In this document: positions 56,162 to 64,000 of the stretch, in pieces
Position numbering within the stretch: position 1 is the first letter of the stretch
Layout: the number at the start of each line of letters is the position of its first letter
NCBI RefSeq assembly: GCF_001638985.1
Contig: NW_017265142.1
Location: 1,232,572-1,296,571 of the forward strand
Length of the DNA: 64,000 bases
Reading direction: 5' to 3'
Source of the DNA: Phycomyces blakesleeanus NRRL 1555(-)
Lineage: Eukaryota > Mucoromycota > Mucoromycetes > Mucorales > Phycomycetaceae
The notes under the pieces: generated by a model
Seen by the model: the letters and a program-made list of their open reading frames with translations, nothing else
Told to the model about the DNA's origin: nothing
Databases searched by the model: none
Program-made: the position numbers and the translations under genes

Positions 56162-59100
56162 CACGGAAATGCTTTATAGGAGACATGTATAAAATGAGAA
56201 AAGATTAACAATAGCATACTAGTTGCAGCGGGAGGAGCATTTTATCTTTTTTTTTTCTTTAGTCTGACGTGTTACCAATCATAGTTGAGAATTATATAAT
56301 ACTCTTTATAAAAAAGGCCGAATGTCCTTTTGCTCCTCTTTTAATATACAAAGCTAATCCAGGATTATTTTGAGTAATTGGACGAATGTACCTTTAAAAA
56401 TGCTCTTTGAATCAGACTATATTTTTCAATAATACAGATATATTTATATATATATATATATATACATTACTTAAGCCTTCAATCTCATTGAGCCTTTAAA
56501 TTATCCAAATTCCACTTTAAGTACCGAGGAAACAAATAGAAAAAAAAAAGGGAAAAGAAGAGGGTGTATAAATACAAATACAAATATATATATGATTTCT
56601 ATTTAAACAACAAGAGATCTTTTACGATCTTTGAAATCAATAGTGTTAGAGGTATAATATGTTCTGTATGCACAAACATTAAAATAAACCAAAATAAAGA
56701 TAAACGCCTTTGTGCATAAGACTTCTTGTTAGAGACTGGTACATATATTATACTTAAAATCACTAAAAGGAAAATTCAAAGACATTGATGGTATATTCGA
56801 ATATTTCACATGTACTATTTGACTTTTTACACTTAAAGAGTGACCATGAATACTATAAGGTATGTGTATTTTAGTATAGAGATTGTTTAGAATAGAGGAG
56901 TTTAACTAAAATTGATTTTATCTTCTAAACAGATCATTCTAACTGATAAAAGGATGACAAATCAGATGCCATTGATTGTATCAGTAAGCATAGATTCTTC
57001 TTTTCACTTGTTTTATTTTTTAAAAATAGGTCTAATAAGCCTACCATTTTCTTTTGTATTCTAGGATTTATAATGTATTAATAAACGGATGACTATTTCA
57101 AAAGGTGTATATATTTTACTTATTTCGCTCGCTCGCTCGTTCTCTATCTCTCTATCTCTCTCTTTATATCTAATATATCTAATATATATATATATATATA
57201 TATGGGTACATTTGCTTCTGCGCCACATATTTTATATCGGATAATAGCTTTCAAAGGTGAAATATTAATTAGTAAAATTAGAGAGTGCTTGTTGTCTTTT
57301 CTTTTAAAAAAAAACTATTAGCATATTTCTAAAGAATATCGATATACCTGAACAAACTAATTTTTTTTTGAATAATCAATAATTTCCCAGTTTCATCCTT
57401 GCCTTAAATATGTCATTTGATGAGCTAATACCTTTTTATACTTTATATATATATTATTGAATATTACATATGCAAACATATTGGTTTTATCTTTTAATTA
57501 CTTTTGTAAACTTGAGCTTTATTGAGCGAAAATTGCGTTCTTTAATAATAATAACTAACAACTAACATAACACTAGCAATAACAATAACAATAACAATAG
57601 GAATTCTACCATAAGTTTATTTCCAATTTAAAGACGAAGAAAAAAAAAGAGAGTTTGTTAACATGATTTCAATAGGATCAATCTATTTATAATAAACCAA
57701 TACAATGGTAAAAGACACTTCATTTCATAATCTTCACAGATATATGTAATTGGTACTCATATAATCATATCACCCATTAACTATTCAGATAATTAAGATA
57801 TACGCGGTTTATTGGCTGATTGCCACCTTTACTCAAACACTTGAGACCATACATATCCATTTTTGCCATAAAGCAAAAGAGAATATAAAACAAAAATAAT
57901 AATAAAAAGCCACTGTTTCAAGACCAAAAATAAGAGAGAGAGAGAGAGAGAGAAAAAAACATAATACAACAATAGTAATATCAAGGTTTCCAGGTTTAGC
58001 TATACATAAGCCCTATACCCAATACCGTATGTATACCAAGAAAACAATTATATGTGAGCTCTTTATTGGTAATTATTGACTATAGAGTAAATACTAATAT
58101 CTATTATGTTTTTTTTTGGCGCAGTAACTTTGTATTCTTTTTTTTTGCACAGTTAAAATACATAAAAAAAAACAGCAATACCATTGGATATAAGGCAACC
58201 GAATGTATAGAATGTGGTACATATACTAGTTAGTATTCATAGCGCAGCCATATGTACAACATTCAATGTAGCTATGCTATGATGGTATTCGATCTATAAG
58301 TATAATTAAAAACAAATACCCGATACGATGAGCTTATAACACAAAGATTCAGACTTACGGGAAATTGTTTTATTCTCAAGAGTCTTAATATAAATCTGTA
58401 TATTTTCTAGTGCAAAAAAAACAGTTTGGGATTACTAAAATAGCTCTTCAGGCTAGAATCCAGTTATGTAATAATGTCTTGGATTTATATACCACATCAA
58501 GATACCTTTAGTTACACCTAAGGGATCTTTTATTATCATTTTCTCTACTCTTCTTGTGTAAAGTACAAAAAGAAAAAGATCTGGACCAACTATAACTATG
58601 CTCCTCATTAATTCGAATGGACTGCAATGTAATGTAATGTAATGTAATGAGAGAAATAAAATAAAAGAGTCCCAGTGAATTCTAATTACAAAATAAGCTT
58701 ATTATTTCTGCATGGCTTACTCCTCATGTATAGTATGATTTTAATGACCAAATAGTGCTCGGACTAGCCCGAATATCAATTTACAAAGTGTGGCGCTGGG
58801 AATATACTCGAAAAATACTTTATTCTCTTCCTTTAATAAACAGAGATATTGGTAATACATATCCGTGTATAAAATAAGATCAATAGCATGTGTATAGTCC
58901 TTTTATTTCAAGCATAAGAAACTTTGGAATATAAAAGGCAGTAAAATACTCTCACGGCAATATTTCAACCTGAGTTGTCATATATCTTGGCCAAGAATGT
59001 ATTTATTGAAAAAGAAAAAGAAAACTACTTACCCAGTCTGACTAGAAATATATACATATATATTAGGTATGAAACAAGAAATCAAAGAACAGCTAGATCT

Positions 59101-59773
59101 TTATTTAAGTGAAGAAAGACACGATACTTTTGCTGCCTATTTACTGTTTAATTTCTTCCCAGTACTATTGAAAGTAATATATCATTTTGGACAATAAGAA
59201 CAATAAACTTTTTTTTTTTAAAAAAAAAAAACCTATCTGTTTCCTTTGATATTAAAATAATTGTAAACATTCTCATGATACTAATTTCCAAGCAATTCTT
59301 TTATTCAAGATAATATGCCTCTTAAAGTATCAAATAAATAAATAAATATCTAATTGCATCATGTAATAAATACCAATTGGTATATTCTTACACAATACAC
59401 AAGCGGATTTTATAGTTAAAAAGAAAAGGGATCCTAATATTGTCCTTAATATAAATTATAAAACAAATTGTCATCCTTGTACTTTCATGAGGAGCACAAG
59501 TAGATTGTTTTAGAATATACTGATAAGAGCTCATAACATGTCCCAGAACTTCTACTAGAGCGACTGATCAAATGGGTTTTTCTTTTAAACTACTTTAACT
59601 ACCAAAAAGGATATGTATAATTCGGTTGGTATTTTTCTTTTGTATCGTTATAGTTAGGTTGGTAAGTAAATTTTGTCAGTTTGATAAAAAAATAAATAAA
59701 TGCCTGGCAGCAAAAGAAGAGCATTTAATACCCAGATGTTTTTTCATACTCAGGATCAAAGAAAAAAGAAGAA
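56162..59773. other. AT-rich gene desert, left part
   Basis: 3.6 kb with no plausible coding frame on either strand. It contains TA runs (56446-56462, 57181-57203), CTCT/TCTC (57145-57166), CAATAA repeats (57570-57598), a GAGA tract (57933-57951), (TGTAA)n (58626-58649) and T11A12 (59209-59231). Confidence 0.55.
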
Positions 59774-61172
59774 AAAACTGGTTGCGATAGTACCTGCCTA
59801 AATTGGAATCTCCGATAAATTGCGATTGTACCCTCCTAGAATGTGCTTGTGCAACACATTATTTTCACAACTTTGTTTTAAATAAGAAAAAGTGGGGTTG
59901 GAAGAAGAGTAGATATTAAAAAAAAATTAGCTTTTAAAATAGATATTCTATAATCTTTCCAAAAAGAAGTAGTTCTGTAATATTTACACCATGATAAAAA
60001 AAAGGACTTTAATACAATATTCCTGTTGTTGTTTTTTATTAGAGGTATATATCTGACGATCTATATAGCATTAAATTTTAGGTCAGTAAAGATGCTCTAT
60101 ATTACAAAAACAAAGTGGTTAATAGTTATAAATTGTTTATAGTCTGTTATTTTCTGTAGTGTCTACATTAATCATACTATATCCGTCATTTCGGAATATA
60201 GATCTTTGCCTAAGCCGAGATACTTTATAGCTTAGAGAACCTGGATTCTATTCAACTTGTGAACAAAATTGGCTCTGAATATACAAGAAAATATTCCCAA
60301 AAAAAAACTAATTGCCAAGACAAATATGATTGTCAAAAAATAATAATCTCAGACTCTTTTATGGAAGATCAAGATTTCTATTGTAGAATACTTCATACTG
60401 CAATAAGTGATGAATTTAGCACACAAAAAGAACATATTCTTATATACATCTTTAACATTGTGGTACTTAAGTTATAGCTATCGGATAATGTAACCACTTA
60501 TTGAAAGTTTATAAAAAAAAACATGGATACAACAAGATTTCAGGCTAGAGAAACTAGACTGTAGACAATATATAATGCACTAAAGCGCTAACACCAAGAC
60601 AGTAGTCTCTAATGCCATTCTAATAGCTCAATAGATACATAACATTACAGCACAGCTGGGTATAGACTGGTAACAGTACTCCACTATAGTAATCGAAAGT
60701 TTCAGTACAAAATACCTTGACATGTTCAAAAAAAATATTATTGTACAGCTTTTATTCAAGTAACACATCTAATTTCTAATTTTATTTTTATTTTATGCAT
60801 TGTAACCAATAAGTTAATACTAGCTTTATAGCACTAGGCTGAGAATCTGACAAGATTATGTACCGCAGTAAGAACCAGTGAAGAAAGTTTAAAATATTTC
60901 CCTACAAATACATTGAATAAAACAATGACTACGAATTAAAGTATCTAAAGAGATATTGTTAAATCTAAAAGAACTTTAGGCTACAAAGTCTAAGCAGATG
61001 TAAAAGTTCCTATTTTTCTTTTCTTTACTCTCTTGTTCAAATGTCTCCACCATTTTTTTTTTTCATTTAAAAAAGTTGTGAAAATAAATGCTATATAAAT
61101 ACATTATAGGAAGGTACATTCGCAATTTATCGGAGGTTCCAAATTTGGCATGAATTATCGCAACCATTTTTT
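59774..61172. mobile_element. 1.4 kb element bounded by about 127 bp inverted repeats
   Basis: The left arm 59774-59900 and the right arm 61043-61172 match in opposite orientation across their whole length, about three-quarters identical by eye. The best-kept stretch is TCCGATAAATTGCGA (59811-59825), present exactly in the right arm, and TTATTTTCACAACTTT is also shared. The outer part repeats TTGCGAT-GTACC twice within one arm. The interior has no recognisable protein; a 72-codon frame at 60259-60477 is unassigned. Probably a non-autonomous DNA transposon, or two inverted copies of a short repeat. Confidence 0.5.
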
Positions 61173-62756
61173 TTTTCTGTTGATGAAATTGAAAAAAAAA
61201 ATATCAGTGGGTGTGAAATATGGGATTTAATTCCCGTTATTTATTTTTATCAAACCGCAGAACACTCCAAGCTGTACGCGTTTGTAAGAATTGAACACAA
61301 TCACCAAATATATATATATATATCAGAGAGAGCGAACCCTCGGTTTCAGATAATAATAAATAGAGACCAAGCTTTAATACCGCGTCAATTGGGTACAAAC
61401 ATCGGACGACTGATATAATCAGGAGAAGATATACCTTCCTTGCTGAATACGCCTAACACCCCTATCCGCGATATTTAATAAACTGATTATGTTAAAAACA
61501 TGAAGATGTATGTTGTATCTGTTTTAGATCACATGGCCGTAACCTAATTACATTAAATAGCTCATTTAATTCATTGAAAGTAAATGTAAAATATATGTGT
61601 AACAAATTGAATGTTATTCTTACCAGAAGAAAAGAATGATCCGTGTACTTGAAAGTCTAGTATCAGAATGAGGAGCTCACACACGCTTACGACTTTTTAA
61701 GTCAAGTGCCGTGTAAGTCACCAGGAGCGGGAACAGCGTGAAGAAAAATAAAGGTTATGATGATGCAGTTTAATTGAATCGGTTTCTGTACAATAAATCA
61801 GTCAAGCTGGAAATGAATTGGTAAGCAAATAACCGATTTTTATAGTGAAGATTTATAATACAAACTACTGAACAACACGAGGATGTGATCTTCAACTACG
61901 CTTTGCCTATTGCGAGTAGTACTTAATATTAATTAAAGAATCTATACATCAGTTAGGTATATGCAATTCATTGGCACCCCTCCAAACATTTAATAGTTTG
62001 TTTTTTTTTCACTCATTGAAAAGAATTGATTTTTGAGTGTGGCTAATATTACTGTGGCGCTGAAAGTATAAACTGTTCATTCTCCGGGTGTACAAATTTT
62101 AAATATTTTTTTTTTAAAAAAAACAACAACAAATCCGCTACTTCTTTTGTATATGAGGTGATTGCATATTCGGACTCTTGGTTGTACATATTTACACACC
62201 TGTTTTTGTCTTGTCTTGTCTCGCAATCTAATCAAGATTTTTAAAGCTATACCTAACTACACATCTTGACGCTCACGGACCAATACTAAAAACGTTTTGG
62301 ATATAAGAAGAAATGTATAATAATTGGTCTCCACAAACACCACATAACTACCACTGGCTTTGTTGCTATGGATAATGTATTTCAATACGTAATTATCGTA
62401 TTATATAAAAAATCCCAAGGAAATTTTGTGTCAACCGGCACCTTGACCGACAAGTCCTTTTTCTTTCTTTTCTTTTTTTAAAAAAAAAGTCTCATTATTG
62501 AATGTGAATAAATAGCTGCTTTTAGATATCGGAAGACATTATGTACGTATTCAAGACAAAAGCATGTAAGCTTGGCGTAAAAACAAAATTAAATAAATAA
62601 ACATTGCGTCAAACAGACATACGTTACTGTGTAGCTTAAGTGAAACATCTTACTAACTGAGGAGCAAATTTCCAAATGACATAACGTATCTGTGAACCAA
62701 AAAAAAAAAAATAGGGTAGAACGGTTGAATAAATAGCTGTGAACTGCTATTCGGAA
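61173..62756. other. AT-rich gene desert, right part
   Basis: No gene recognised. A somewhat GC-richer patch at about 61250-61480 has no sustained frame. T10A8 (62106-62123) and T7A9 (62473-62488) runs are present. Confidence 0.5.
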
Positions 62757-63493
62757 ATGGAAGAAAGTACTCTATTTTCAAAGAGAAATAAAAACAAACA
62801 CAGACATAATTACGACCAATATTTAAAGAGATTATCATCAAAGCTATCTAGAGAAATAAAAAATCAAAAGCCAAAAAGAAAAACATCCTATAGCCCAAAT
62901 AGCATCGAAAAGAGCAATGTAATGTCTCTTTTGTCCTACTCATTAAGAGGCTTTTTAATACATTTTAGCCTATCAGCAGCTTCATGCAAACAAGAAACCT
63001 GGAAGTATAAAAGGGGGTCTTTATTATTCTTTGGTGATGTATTTTGTCGCCAGGTATTGTACAACATCTATTACTTTTCTTAACAGTTACATTAATCCGT
63101 CAAAGTGCCTGGAGATTCTTGAAAAGCACACTTGTTTATATCCTATTAAAAGAATTCCCTTTGTTGTCAGAAGCGGATATGTGTTCCAAAAAGACAACTT
63201 TACAATTTATAAGATACCAATGGCAACTGAATGCCAGACAGAGCTTGTTATACATACCTGGGGATAAACTATCAAAAAACCTTATTCTATACCCGACAAA
63301 AGTTTCTGGAGTCTTCTTGACCATTCTAGGCTCTTTTGTGGCCTTTAAAAAAACCATTACTCCAAGAAGCTCAAAAATAACTAATAAAAGGATGAAAGCT
63401 ATTGGTCTTGATACTTGTGAAAACTACTGTCATACCACCCCAAATCGCACGACTAGACCGAAGAAAAACAAATCCTTGAATATTTCTTATTAA
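62757..63493 (+). CDS. Hypothetical two-exon gene
   Basis: Not recognised. Exon 62757-63033 joins exon 63087-63493 in phase 1 through a 53 nt GT-AG intron (donor GTGATG, acceptor TTTTCTTAACAG), linking two long open frames into 227 residues. The N-terminal third is very basic (KRNKNKHRHNYDQYLKRLSS). The middle has hydrophobic stretches (LRGFLIHFSLSAA and TLVYILLKEFPLL, then GVFLTILGSFVAF), possibly membrane-associated. The C-terminus is basic and polar. ATG 62757 is the first in frame. Support is the open length in AT-rich DNA and the neat intron; a chance frame remains possible. Confidence 0.4.
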
Positions 63494-64000
63494 ACAGATC
63501 TCCGCTTATAAGTATATTCGGTACATAAGCATATGTACACTGGTAAAAAAAAAAGAATACATTTGTTTAATCGAACACTAATGGTGAGAGAAATTAGAAT
63601 ATACTTACATCAAAAATTTGAGGTACTCTTGTTTCTTGAATTATTCATACTTTTGCAATATATTCTGTATTCACTTGTACAGTATGATAAAAAGAAGGAG
63701 GAGACTTTAGTAAGTTAGTTTTGCAAGCTTTTGTGGGTGTTTAAGGGTTGTTTTGAGGTTGAATGTTCTCGAATCGCGCAGTAAACCCACAGTTTTTTCC
63801 GTGGTTATAGTTAAAAGAAGAATAGATAGAAATCTAATAGTCGGAAAGCTTTACTGCAGCATTATGTATGATGGTTTTATCCAAATAGCTAAAATTGAAC
63901 ACTTTTGAGTGTAATAAACTTGAAATATCCGGCAAATAAAGAAGGGATATATAGTCTCAAATGATCACCTTGTTATACGTGCTTTATTCAAATTGTCTTA
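63494..64000. other. AT-rich terminal stretch
   Basis: A 61-codon plus-strand frame at 63533-63718 is hydrophobic and unassigned. A short inverted pair TGTGGGT / ACCCACA lies near 63733-63792. Nothing else seen. Confidence 0.4.

Noticed and set aside
1..64000. tRNA, rRNA and CRISPR arrays
   Set aside because: No tRNA A/B-box pair, no rRNA-like conserved stretch and no repeat-spacer array were found; the tandem repeats are simple microsatellites.

Overview
This window looks like nuclear DNA of an early-diverging filamentous fungus, most likely Mucoromycota (Mucorales-like). It is AT-rich, with long T, A and TA runs between genes. Most conserved genes carry many short GT-AG introns (about 50-340 nt), each following a pyrimidine-rich leader. 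The proteins are fungal in type: a conventional kinesin, a fungal sugar transporter, a CCR4 deadenylase with leucine-rich repeats, and a 451-residue beta-tubulin. The group is inferred from these traits; no species marker is present.

Layout. 1-6 kb: a delta-12-type fatty acid desaturase cut by the window edge, a Tc1/mariner element with a one-codon lesion, and a GT17 glycosyltransferase. 6.7-9.1 kb: a nine-exon UCHL5-like deubiquitinase. 10.9-15.3 kb: a 13-exon kinesin-1 heavy chain, followed 2.3 kb later by a second open copy of only its tail exon, apparently with its own leader and start codon. 18-24 kb: two inverted-repeat elements, one F-box gene and an unassigned two-exon gene. 24-27.5 kb: no confident gene. 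27.5-36.2 kb: a hexose transporter, a ruined second copy of it, and beta-tubulin. A block holding the transporter and the last tubulin exon was duplicated in tandem. The second copy then decayed, except for 1,152 bp that are identical to the intact gene. 39-44 kb: phosphopantothenate-cysteine ligase and CCR4, convergent. 45.7-54.2 kb: four intronless F-box paralogues head to tail, the same family as the gene at 20.9 kb. 55.4-56.2 kb: a C2H2 zinc-finger gene. 56.2-62.7 kb: an AT-rich stretch without recognisable genes that holds a 1.4 kb element bounded by long inverted repeats. 62.8-63.5 kb: an unassigned two-exon gene.

How the genes relate. Most are unlinked housekeeping functions: lipid desaturation, glycan branching, ubiquitin removal, microtubule transport, tubulin, CoA synthesis and mRNA deadenylation. 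Two links stand out. The kinesin and its detached tail may form a motor plus trans-acting tail pair. The five F-box genes look like a lineage-specific expansion of ubiquitin-ligase adaptors. All exon junctions were placed by eye from splice consensus, reading frame and family homology; no transcript data were available.
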